A stretch of 18,039 bases of DNA, from contig BCHX01000024.1 of assembly GCA_001599755.1 (NCBI GenBank), forward strand, positions 1-18,039, given 5' to 3'. A program made the position numbers and the translations under genes. This document shows, one piece after another, positions 1-8,685 of the stretch. Each line of letters starts with the position of its first letter. The first letter of the stretch is position 1. Below the pieces are notes generated by a model that was not told the origin of the DNA, made no database searches, and worked only from the letters and a program-made list of their open reading frames with translations. This stretch comes from Gliomastix tumulicola. Its lineage: Eukaryota; Ascomycota; Sordariomycetes; Hypocreales; Bionectriaceae.

Positions 1-1301
1 CAAGCATCAAGTCGTGCCTGGTCCTCCTTGTAGGGACGTCAAGGTACCACCAACGCATGATTCGAGTTAGGGCGAGTGCCTAGCGACGGTGGGGGTGCTG
101 TGGCCGATGCCGAAAGGTGAACAGTGCAGAGTCACGGCCCAAGACGAGGAAAGTGAGGAACTCAAGCTGGCTGCCAGAGGCGCAATAGCACGGCTGGACC
201 TCCGGAGAAACTTTGGGGAGGTCAGACCCGAACGTCATCCAAAGCCCGTTGAGCCCACTCCTGTCCCCTTCTCCGCTCCTTCCTATTTGCGTATGGCAGC
301 CCCCTGAAAAGTAACAGTACCTCTTGCGCGCTCCTTGGTGGTCCCTGCAATGTGGCCCTCTCCCTGTTCGGCCGTCGCGCTTATACCATCACTGTGGCGC
401 TAGGATGAGATTGCCGGATCTTTGCGGGAGTACCTCGGATCTCCAGGCCAATGCTGGCCAAGCATGAGAGATGGCTTGTTCGCCATAACCGACAAGTATC
501 TTGCTCTGGCGTAGTCGTTCTAGCTCGGCGAATTTCAGGATCGAGGGCCGAGAGACGCTCATCGTGCTCTTGCCCGTAGCTCCATGGCTTGCATGACTAG
601 CTCGGGATTCCTTGTATTATGGTTTAGAGGTTGGGAGGAATGGGGGCTAGCCGGAAGGGGCAGCCGCCGTCTTTTCAGGTCGGGTCCGGGGCGAGGACGA
701 CTTGTGTCTCGGCGCCGTGGTACACAAACCCCGAGCACCGGGGGAACACGCCTACCAACGTTCCCTAGAGCAGATACCGTACATCTACGCTAATCTAGGG
801 GTCATCTCTCGACTGGCGGGATCACGACGGAAGCCTGGACATAACTCGCCCTGAGAAATCCCCAAAGCTCATTCCACGAGTATTCAAACTTGCCAAGAGG
901 AGGCCAACTGATCTTACGAAAAGACCGTCCAGGTAGCATTGTCAAGCCACATAGCTCTTGTTATGGCTCCAGGTTGTGTCAAATCCTGTCTGGTCTCTTG
1001 CGAGAATGCAGTATGATATTGAATGCGGGATATTCAGGCAACAGAGATTCAGGTCGACTTTTCTGCTTCGTGTCATTGGGTGGTATGCTTCCTCTGGCCT
1101 GGCGTGTTGGGTTCTGATCCCCTTTCTTTGAGGCTTTAATGATAGCTAAGCTTTGTCCAACTTGATCCTGATTTCCAGCGCCACGGTATAACGAAGATAC
1201 ATGGACATCGTTGTGTCAAGTGAACAGCTATGAGGTTCCATGTGCCTCAGTGAATAGCAAGCAATGGAATAAGCGGAAAGCACCCGTCGTATATAGAGCG
1301 A

Positions 1302-2063
1302 CTACACAGGGTAGTAGAAAGGGGGCTTGTCGAATGTGTTTTCGTGCATGGGCAGTGTGCCGCCATCGTTGTTGGCGCCGCTGTTCACCATGGGTGCGCT
1401 GGTAGGGCCTGTGACTCCATTGGCGACTATGAGGCCGTCGGGGCTGCTGGCGAGAGCGGGAGAAAGAGCGGCCACGTTTGAAGCGATGGCGGCGGCCGGT
1501 GCGGGCGCTGGGATGGTGGCGGTCCAGGTCTCACAGGCCGGCGGGAAGTGGACGTAGCCAGCCTGGCTGTAGTCTGCGAACTGGCTGTTGGCGGCGGCTG
1601 CTGCTGCGACGTAGTCGCCTCCGGCAGAGTAAGGAGATGTCCGAGGGCTGGGGATGGCGCCGCTCTCCCCCAGGCGGGTGAGTTCGCCCTCAAGGGCGCG
1701 GTTCCGCCGCATGAGCTCCTGGACGGTGTGGTCACGGTTGTTGCGATTGCGGAGCTCGTCGAGCTCTATCTCCAGACGCTCGATGTGGTCCTTGGTGCGG
1801 GCACGGATGGCTCGCTGTGCCTCCCTGTCATTGGCTCGCTTGCGGGCGAGCTGTGCAGGCGTGAGGCTGGACACGCTGCGGGTACCTAAGGGGGGCAGTG
1901 TCAGTGACGCATCCAATAACCTCATCACTCTAACGATGAGTGATAGGCATTTAGCAGAGGACACACCTTTGGGCTTATTCACGCGGGTTTGGCTTGATGA
2001 AGTTGATACTGGCCCTGAGGAGGGACCGGACGCGGGCCTGCTGTGATTAGCGGTCGGGGCCAT
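1302..2063 (-). CDS. bZIP transcription factor, one frame-preserving intron
   Basis: A predicted nuclear DNA-binding regulator. The basic region reads ARKRANDREAQRAIRART, the fungal variant with NDREAQRAIR in place of the classic Nxx(A/S)(A/S)xx(C/S)R. An imperfect leucine zipper follows (IERLEIELDELRNRNN, then LMRRNRALEGELTRL), and then an Ala/Pro/Ser-rich tail ending FYYPV. An intron is inferred at 1966-1886: donor GTGTGT after AAAG, branch-like ACTGAC, acceptor TTAG. It is 81 nt and has no stop, so the unspliced frame reads 253 aa and the spliced product 226 aa, joining NKPKG to TRSVSSLTPAQ. The ATG at 2063 lies about 170 nt below a TATA box. Relatives with this basic region are commonly longer and carry a C-terminal DUF3425 domain; I do not see it here, so the gene may be short or truncated. 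Target genes are unknown. Confidence 0.85.
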   Translation of the reverse strand: MAPTANHSRPASGPSSGPVSTSSSQTRVNKPKGVSSAKCLSLIVRVMRLLDASLTLPPLGTRSVSSLTPAQLARKRANDREAQRAIRARTKDHIERLEIELDELRNRNNRDHTVQELMRRNRALEGELTRLGESGAIPSPRTSPYSAGGDYVAAAAAANSQFADYSQAGYVHFPPACETWTATIPAPAPAAAIASNVAALSPALASSPDGLIVANGVTGPTSAPMVNSGANNDGGTLPMHENTFDKPPFYYPV

Positions 2064-2233
2064 GGCGATGAGATATTTGGTGAAAGATTGTGCTTTTGAC
2101 TCTCTAGATCGTCTGTCAAATAACGATAGATGTTGTTTTGAGACGACGGAAAAGCCAGTGATGAGGAATGCAGGTGTGTTCTACATGGGAGAGCGCAGTC
2201 GACATTTCCTGTCGTGCGAGGCCCCAGGCGATA

Positions 2234-2241
2234 TTTATATA
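2234..2241 (-). promoter_or_regulatory. TATA box of the bZIP gene
   Basis: The minus strand reads TATATAAA, inside GGATATATAAATATC, about 171 nt upstream of the bZIP ATG at 2063. Both motif and distance suit a fungal core promoter with a 5' leader of roughly 130 nt. The transcription start itself is inferred. Confidence 0.55.
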
Positions 2242-3158
2242 TCCAACTCACTGCCCCGTTCCTCTTCTTGTATATCAGACCACGACAAATCAATCGATGC
2301 TGCCCAAGTGGCAAATGACATGTATGGCGTAGCATGACAAGGGCCGAGCTGTGAAGTTAGCTCTGAGTTTATAGACAAGGAGGGGGGGCTGAGAAAGCAA
2401 GATGCCACATGGGCAGCTTTGGCATTACTTTTGCTAGCAGGACAAGGTTTGGGATGGGAGGACCGAGATAGAAAGAGTGGCTGGTGCCCACTGTTTGTCT
2501 CTCTCCCAGCCACCTCCCGATGCAATCGCTAACGATATGCCCTGCTAGGAAGAATAGACTACTTCGCTGCACCTATGTAAGTATTAAATAGAAGGAAGAC
2601 AGGTAAGGACTTGGGTTCTACCGATTGAGTCACCAATACCATTCAACTCGCACAACCTCTCGTCCGAACAATCTTCTCCACCTGTACATCGCCTCTCTGG
2701 GTCAGTCGTTGTGGAAGGGCCGCGAGCCGTATTGGTCAGCCAGCACGCGGGGAAGCTAGTGAGCACAAACTAGCCACTACAATTACCTGCCAGCTAAATG
2801 CGATCACCCTTTTCATCTAATGCTCGTGTACTCGTACATACCCTCCTAGACGACTAGTTATCATACTGTGTCAGCGAGAAAGTCTACTTCTCTATTCAAT
2901 CAGCGCTTTTTGCTTTCACTCCAAATTGGCGATGTAGGCTCAACGAAGAGAAAAGGTGGCCTGCGTTCTTCGGCAGGCTCCTCNCCCCACCCGCCACGGA
3001 CCAACCACTCCCCCGCATGGTACCCCCGGGGCCGGCGAGACGGAGCACCTGATTCGTTGATGCTTACACAGCCGGACCCTGACGTCTATGAACCTCCTCG
3101 AACTCTACTGCGACTACTTCATGCTGCTCTGCTCATGTGGATCGTCTATTTTCGCTTG

Positions 3159-3857
3159 TCATTGCCCTGATAACCCTCCCGCACGAGTCAAAACACTCCA
3201 AGGACTGGGGAGCGAAGTTCTATCACCGAGGAAAGGTGCCAAAGTACGTTTGCGCCGAGACCTGAGCAACCATGCCCGTGGGCTCCTGTCGAGTGCAAGA
3301 GTTGAAGATCCCTGTGCTGTCCGACCCGTGTGCAGAGAGTGGAGGATGATGGCGACGAAGATGAAGATGGTCCGGCGCCTTGTGGGCGGTGATAACCAGA
3401 ACCCTCCGACACAAACAAACCCCAAGCACGTCATGGAGATGACCATCATTATCCACGGACGAGAGGCTTTCCGGTGTTCTTGGGATATTTCAATCGCCAA
3501 GGCTGCCTGTTGGAACGTTAAATGGGCCTTTCTGAAAATGCTCAGCAATCCTACCTGGCCAAGTATACTCAGTAGGAGTAGACAAATCGGAAGAAACAGT
3601 GGCTGCTGCGGTTTGGTCACACCCAGGATAAGAACCGCTAGCGAGGCCGAAAAGGATATGAGAGCTTGCGCTCCGAGGGCACAAAGATAAGGGAGTAGAT
3701 ATCTCTGACCGAAGAATGGCTGTACTTGAGGTTCTTGCGCTCCCGGCCGACGCTTGTAGAGGAGCCAGATCCGTCCCGCACGGAGTACAGACGCTACCAT
3801 GCTCGTCACAACAGCGCCGATGAAGAGTTGTGAATTAGAGTCAACGACGGTATCCAT
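3159..3857 (-). pseudogene. Polytopic membrane protein, copy-A paralog with lost C-terminus
   Basis: The open frame encodes 232 aa. Residues 1-178 align with the copy-B protein at about two-thirds identity by eye, including the shared stretches LRAGRIW, QVQPFFGQR, ASLAVLILGV, EISQEHRKAS and AIILHSLHTG. Hydrophobic segments lie near residues 11-25, 57-80, 87-105, 138-155 and 163-176. After LHSLHTG the two proteins part. Copy A has lost about 290 bp that in copy B encode the last membrane segment and a GTGAGT splice donor, and the remaining ~54 residues (Arg/Ser/Leu-rich) are probably readthrough of noncoding DNA. In the shared part the only length difference noticed is 3 nt, so the frame was under constraint for some time. 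It could still make a shortened membrane protein. The ATG at 3857 is conserved in both copies. The family is not recognised. Confidence 0.5.
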
Positions 3858-3976
3858 GGCAAAGATAGTTTTGCATCAACATGGGACGAGTGAGGGTCTT
3901 GGAGATGTTGCTAGATGGGAGCTGTTTACCCGACAAGCGCATGAACGTCCCTGACACCTGCTGTAGCAACGTATGG

Positions 3977-3985
3977 CTTATATAT
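3977..3985 (-). promoter_or_regulatory. TATA box, copy-A membrane gene
   Basis: The minus strand reads ATATATAAG about 120 nt upstream of the ATG at 3857. The same motif at the same distance precedes the copy-B gene (12940-12948). Its conservation between diverged copies supports a real core promoter. Confidence 0.5.
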
Positions 3986-4601
3986 CCGTGCTTCCTATCG
4001 TTTCGTCTGCACATCCATGCTGCAACGGGAACGCTTAGCTGTCGATAAGTCACGGGCTTCAAAGACGATAGAGTGAGGCCAATGAGCTGGTGGATTGATT
4101 ATGCTAACCCTGCTTGGTGCGAAACCCGTGCACACGAGTCGAACGTTGCTCTAGTCATGCTATACTTGAGATCTTCCTAGTAATTCACCCGTGAGGTAGC
4201 ATCTGGGGGCGCTCTAGTTGCTCTAGGTGCAACTCAAAAAGCATCGGAGTGTGCGCAGGTGGGCACTAGAGACAAACGAGTCCTATTATATATTCTTGTA
4301 GAATACCAAGAGCCGGCGATCTTGGAGGCGCCAGCGCCACAGGCTCAGTCGACGAGACTACCCGGCCATAGGCTCCAACCTCGCTTGGGTGGAGGCAAGC
4401 GGTATGACCGAGGAACATATTCTTCCAGTAGATGTGCGCACATAGTAGAATACTCCGTGACAGGGAAGAGTGATCAGGGTAGCTCTACAGTACGCAACTC
4501 GAATCCCGAAATGGGTGTGACAAGGACCCGTTCACCAGACGGATCACTCCCACCTTCACACGTGAGCAGACTTCGCATGCCAAGGGAAACCTTAATATGA
4601 C

Positions 4602-4834
4602 AACTGAGACAATAGGGCCGCATTGGCTCCGTTCGAGCACCCCATTGGTCTAGATTCTCCTCAAATGCTCCGAAACTCTTCGTGAGAGCATAAAATGCGC
4701 AAGAGGCGCTTCATTACTCCACTTGGACAATACGTTGTGAGCTGATGGCGAGGGGCCTGAAGGACGGACAGAATGGAGTGGTCGCTCGGAGCTAACTAGG
4801 AGCAGCTTACCTGGGGTCGATGGGCTTTCATGAC
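4602..4834. mobile_element. 0.23-kb insert in copy A flanked by ATGAC direct repeats
   Basis: Copy B reads continuously from the CCTTAAT phrase into ATGACTATGGGG at about 13788-13803. Copy A instead has ATGAC at 4597-4601, then about 228 bp with no counterpart, then ATGAC again at 4830-4834 before homology resumes. This fits an insertion with a 5-bp target-site duplication, for example a small non-autonomous element or solo remnant. No inverted termini and no ORF were seen. A chance 5-mer near an alignment gap remains possible. Confidence 0.35.
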
Positions 4835-5050
4835 TATAGGGGGCTTACGAGCCCTGTGTTTTCCTGTACGCCGTTTTCTTCCCCCTTTACTTTCGTGTGG
4901 TATGGAGAAATCGCAATCGAAGGGAACTGACATGCTATGCCCGCAAAGTCCGACGCCCTCCCCTGGACTGAGCCATTGAACTACATCCCCATGTCGTCCC
5001 TCTGCACTGCTGAACCTGGACGCTTGGGAAACGAGGTGCCGCGGCAGGAA

Positions 5051-5548
5051 AAACCACATCAGCTGTGAGCCCGCAGGCTCGCCGCACGCTAGACCGTGAG
5101 ATAGCTGATGGCCCTTCCTTCCCACCATCGTGCGTCGTTGCTGATCTTGACGGCGGTTGGCTAAGGGTTCTTTAGCATTCGGCGTGCTTGTTCGCGCCAT
5201 CAGCCTACACTTGTCATAGCGTAGGCCGTGCCCGGCCCTCGTGGTGTACATGCCAGCCGTCTTGGGGACAGTGTCGAGGGCAACCGACCGTTGGATCTCG
5301 GGTGCCTAACCGCTCGTGCTCCCGGCTGACCGGATCTCCGCCGCAACTCAGCCTGCTTGCTCTGAATACTGGGTACCAAAGGGGCGCGGACAGTGTCTTA
5401 GTGCATGTTTGATGTTCGCACCGAAAGCATCATCATGGAAGGAAGACAGGTACGTTTCTGATGCTACGGGCTATCTGACAGCTCGTAGCCGTGAAGCAGT
5501 GAAGCAATGTGCGGAGCGCGATTCAATTCATGGTTGTAGACTAAGGGT
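5051..5548. other. Intergenic DNA with no recognised feature
   Basis: Beyond about 5050 similarity to copy B is no longer traceable. Open frames here on both strands are short and not conserved with the other copy. This is the 3' flank of the Clr5-domain gene, which ends at 5549 on the minus strand. Confidence 0.5.
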
Positions 5549-6453
5549 TTAGCTACTCGAGAGGTCCTGAACCCCGCGAAAGTTAGGGTAGTGATGGGAT
5601 GATTGGGAATCGTGAAGAGCATGCGGCCCTGCCGCGTAGCACCAGACACCGCATGAGCACGCTGCCTGGTTGGCAGTCCCTGAGTCCCAGGGGCCGACGG
5701 GATATGAATCGCTCTTTTGAAACGTACACGACGGATCAAGCGAATCGGCGACGGCTCCAAAGGGCCCGACGTAAAAGCTCGGATTGTGACCGGAATTTGA
5801 TGCCAATAATTGATTATGGTAACGTGTTAGATTAGCCTGTTGGGTATTGTCGTGGAAAATAGCTGTATGCGGTAGAGATGGTGGTGTGCTGGCAGGAGCA
5901 CCGCCCGTCGGACTGGGCGGCGGCGTGTAGCAGGCCACCTCATGCGAGGACTGCGCACTGGGACGCTCGCCTGCCCGCACGCGGGAAAGAATCCCGGCGT
6001 TTCTCTTCACGTAGCGGTTGATATTGTCCATATCGACAGGCTGGCCGCGAATGGTGAATCGTGAGGGCTTCTGCTGCGCATCGCGCTCTTGCTTCAATAG
6101 CAGGATCGCCAGGACCTCGTCGCTCTTCAGCTTCTTATCCAGACCCCATTTCCAGATCCGTGACTTGTACATTTTCACACTACCGACGTTAGAAGTGGAA
6201 AATAAATAACGTAGGGGAGTCGGGTGATGGTGGGATCGTGGCCAGCCGGCACATACGTAGGGTTCCAATCATCCTTTTTGAGGATCTTCATGACTTCGTT
6301 GAGTGACCGCCGCTCGGCCTGGTACAGTTGGGTGATGAGCGGACGCTTTTCCCCCCATTTTTCGTCTGGAATTCGCTGCCTTGTTCTTCGGTTCCGTATT
6401 ATAGTGATGACATCCGAGTGGGTTGGCAGCATGCTGTGCGTGGTGCGCTGCAT
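5549..6453 (-). CDS. Clr5-domain protein, two exons
   Basis: Exon 1 is 6453-6257 and exon 2 is 6179-5549. The intron 6256-6180 is 77 nt, with donor GTATGT, branch CTAAC and acceptor GTAG. Splicing yields 275 aa and restores the Clr5 domain (PF14420) at about residues 28-82: IPDEKWGEKRPLITQLYQ, SLNEVMKILKKDDWNPT, then VKMYKSRIWKWGLDKKLK. A second conserved block follows at about 103-121, FTIRGQPVDMDNINRYVKR. The domain is named after fission-yeast Clr5, a factor needed for heterochromatic silencing. In filamentous ascomycetes it occurs in many proteins of unknown role, often at the N-terminus before other domains. The C-terminal ~150 residues are Pro/Ser/His-rich with no recognised fold. The start is uncertain between Met1 (6453) and Met8 (6432); both precede the domain. 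A chromatin or DNA-linked role is inference from the family. Confidence 0.8.
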
Positions 6454-7761
6454 TGGAAGGTGCCGGATAGGGTATGTTATGTGCGTGTGCGTCAGCTAGG
6501 AAGGGGAAGCGTTCGAGACGATAGGCCAAACAAGATGGCCACACAGAGGGGAAGTAGCTGGGGACGAGCGTTCATTATCTTTTGTACACGGCTAGAGACA
6601 TCCCCGTGGCCGCCTGTCGGCGTGCTCTCGTACGTACTTGGGCAACATACTACTCCGTAGAGAGGGGGCTGACGATAGGTTGCATCCCTGCTCGCGGAAC
6701 CCGCGCCGGGCTCTCAGCGTTCAGGGGGACGCAGACGCTCGTTCCTTCGATCGCCCAGGCCTCCCCTGGACCCGCTAGTGAAAATAAGGCCAATATGCCA
6801 CGGCAGCAGAGACACTGATGATGTCTGCCTAAGGAGGCGTGGCAGATATCCTAACACCCTTTCTTCCCCTGAGAATGCGGGTACATTTTTGCCGCCTTTG
6901 TTGGGCCAATGGGACGGCGAGGCAGACCTGGTCAAAGGCCAGGGGTGTCGCTGGCCATTGGATGTCGCACTACGGTGCTATCCCCGTTTGTTTCTACCCC
7001 AAAAGGGGGATGCAGGCCAATCAGGGACTTCTTTTGGAACGGGACTTGGAGAGACGCGGAAAATTTGATCTTCCAAATCGTAAAAAAATAAAAAAAAATA
7101 AAAAAAGGGTGATACTGAAACAGACTATGTTTTCCTTTTTCGGAAGCAGAGAGGTGTATCTTTCTATCTTCCATGCTTACCCTTAGTGTTCTTCCATCCC
7201 ACACAGTAGTTGATGTGAGACACAAACAGGGGTAGACTCTAGTCACCCTCGGTCCACCAGAAGCAAGGACGTCGCGCGCGTCACCCGGGCTCTGCTCGCT
7301 CACCATCCCCGTTGCCTTTCAGCCCTCCTCCACGCATCCGCGCTAGGCGCCCGGGCTGCGCGAAATTGAACACGAGTCATGGGCTGCGCACGTTCTTTCT
7401 GTCAGCGGGCAGCCTTCAAGGTGCTAACAACGATGTGTAGCCCCACCGCGATCGCACAGACAGAGGCATCCCGAGAGAATCCAGAGAGGCGCTGGGGTGC
7501 GGGAGAAGCAAAGGTGACACCTCGTACCACGGGCGCAAACCTATGCCGGAGTACGGCCGGCCGGTTGGTAGGGGCGGGAGAAGCTGGTGGACGCTGGGCC
7601 GGCACACAGTTGTGGTAAGGGTCTCGCCGGCATCGGCATCGAGGCAAGAATGCGTCGCCGCGTACACCCATATCGTGATCGAGCCTACCGAGCGAGTATC
7701 GAGATAACGCAACGCCCGGGTTACATCAGGAGGTGACGAGCATCCGTACCGAGTACAGGAG
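6454..7761. other. Gene-poor spacer with one A-rich tract
   Basis: This is the upstream flank of the Clr5-domain gene followed by DNA whose open frames overlap one another on both strands and match nothing I recognise. No tRNA-like T-loop, no terminal repeats and no transposase motifs were seen. The only marked structure is the adenine tract at 7082-7106. Confidence 0.5.
7082..7106 (+). repeat. A-rich tract, A7-T-A9-T-A7
   Basis: A 25-bp run on the plus strand of adenines broken by two single thymines. It may be a plain microsatellite or the decayed poly(A) end of a retroposed element. No element body was recognised to its left. Confidence 0.7.
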
Positions 7762-8163
7762 ATGATCTGCCAGAAGGCGCATCTCTCTGCTAGCGACGAA
7801 AGAGCCATAGTTCTCAAGCCCGCCGACCGACCTCGCCAGCACGACATTTCCGACGCGCGATTTCAAGGAAGTTCCGGTTCTCAAAGAGAAAGACGCAAAG
7901 CCAAAGGACGGCCTCGACCATACGCGGGCACAGTCTACGTCGTGTTCGAAATAACGATGCAGATACCGTCTATCACGCTGATCGCTGCGCTTGAGCAGAA
8001 AACGCGCGTCGCCTACGGCTTGCACGTTGCGCCTGACTCTCTGCATCCATGTCGAATAGACTTGCCTGCTTCAGATCGGTTCTTGGGAAAGTGCCCGTTC
8101 GGACAGCGACAGTCCGACACTAAAGCAGCCATACCAGTATATTCTAATGCTTGTATTCCTTAG
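7762..8163 (+). CDS. Hypothetical ORF, 133 aa, weakly supported
   Basis: An ATG-to-stop frame encodes a 133-residue basic protein. It has no recognised domain, signal peptide or membrane segment. The opposite strand is also open across much of it (minus 8046-7726, 106 codons), so length alone is poor support. No splice sites were seen that extend it into a known family. It is listed because it is the longest frame in this gap and lies clear of the repeats and recognised genes. It could equally be noncoding. Confidence 0.2.
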   Translation: MICQKAHLSASDERAIVLKPADRPRQHDISDARFQGSSGSQRERRKAKGRPRPYAGTVYVVFEITMQIPSITLIAALEQKTRVAYGLHVAPDSLHPCRIDLPASDRFLGKCPFGQRQSDTKAAIPVYSNACIP

Positions 8164-8685
8164 GGTAATCGGTTCGATCTGCCAGGCTCTACTGTGACCT
8201 TCTGCCTGCGGTGCGCTGTCAGCTGCCTGAGACCAACCCCGCCAGCTCGAGTTTATCTAGCACTGGCCCTGCGAGCGCCTCTTATTGCCTCGGTACTGTC
8301 ACAAGCTCCCCACGGCCATCTTCACCCTGAAAGCTTAACTTAGCATAGGCATGTGGTACTCTACCTGCATTATGCTTTCTGCTTGAATGCGGTTTGAAGT
8401 CCTTGAGTGTCTCCGCTCTTCCCTACTACTTGGAAGACGAGGTCGACAAAGACGGGAAAGCCCGGCCGCCTCTGCGTGGCGGATGAGACAGGCTTTGGCC
8501 AACTACCAGGGTGCCGAAGGAGGCGCGGACTACTTTTCATGGGAAAATATGTCGATAGTGACCTAGGGCTCAGAATAAAACCGGAGGCTGCAAAGGATGG
8601 CGCGTAAAATCCTTCCAACGCCTGCTTCCCTTCGTAATCAGAAGGCCCTGCAATGTGTACATAGGCAAGAGATAAAGTCAGATTA
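8164..8685. other. Intergenic DNA, one short open frame
   Basis: This is the 3' flank of the repeat-protein gene ending at 8686. A 59-codon frame on the plus strand (8387-8566) contains the stretch AWRMRQALANYQGAEGGADY, which reads somewhat like coding sequence, possibly a gene fragment. It has no recognised homology or splice context, so it is not called as a gene. Confidence 0.4.

Larger units (their letters stand above)
864..2481. other. Block present only in copy A, carrying the bZIP gene
   Basis: Copy A matches copy B up to position 863 (11137 in B) and resumes at about 2482 (11142 in B), so about 1.6 kb sits at a single point of copy B. The block holds the complete bZIP gene with its TATA box, 438 bp of 3' flank (864-1301, no other gene seen) and about 240 bp upstream of the TATA box. 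I see no clear terminal inverted repeats or target-site duplication, only short C/A-rich microhomology at the junctions. It may be an insertion into A or a deletion from B; the sequence alone does not decide. Confidence 0.7.
60..5050. repeat. Segmental duplication, copy A (direct, diverged, interrupted)
   Basis: This stretch aligns by eye, in the same orientation, with about 10150-13985. Matching anchors include the phrase around 229-240 with 10315-10326, 550-863 with 10815-11137, 2482-4600 with 11142-13792, and 4830-4985 with 13797-13930. The best segments, such as 2605-2760 against 11271-11425, look about 90% identical, with transitions, transversions and small indels; other parts are weaker. 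Copy A holds two extra blocks absent from copy B (864-2481 and about 4602-4834) and lacks about 290 bp of copy B (about 11985-12270). Outer limits are approximate because identity fades gradually. The only gene shared by both copies is a polytopic membrane-protein gene. No terminal repeats or transposase were recognised, so a genomic duplication is preferred over a classed transposon. Confidence 0.85.

Noticed and set aside
1327..2046. Several plus-strand open frames of 67-130 codons across the bZIP locus
   Set aside because: They are antisense shadows of the bZIP gene, whose protein has recognisable basic-region and zipper motifs and conserved splice sites.
864..2481. The bZIP block as a classic DNA transposon
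   Set aside because: No terminal inverted repeats, target-site duplication or transposase were visible; only microhomology at the junctions.
3088..3690. A 200-codon plus-strand open frame
   Set aside because: It overlaps the membrane-protein gene in antisense and is not kept in copy B, whereas the minus-strand frame is.
4796..5251. A 151-codon minus-strand open frame at the right end of copy A
   Set aside because: The aligned part of copy B has no corresponding frame, and no domain or splice context was recognised.
6269..6544. A minus-strand frame overlapping Clr5 exon 1
   Set aside because: It reads the Clr5 exon in the wrong frame; only the other frame gives the conserved EKW and LY motifs.
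6932..7306. A 124-codon minus-strand open frame across the A-rich tract
   Set aside because: It translates the tract into a Phe/Ile/Tyr run and shows no recognised domain; a chance frame.
8160..8190. A possible tRNA T-loop (GGTTCGAT)
   Set aside because: No matching acceptor stem, D-arm or anticodon arm could be built around it.
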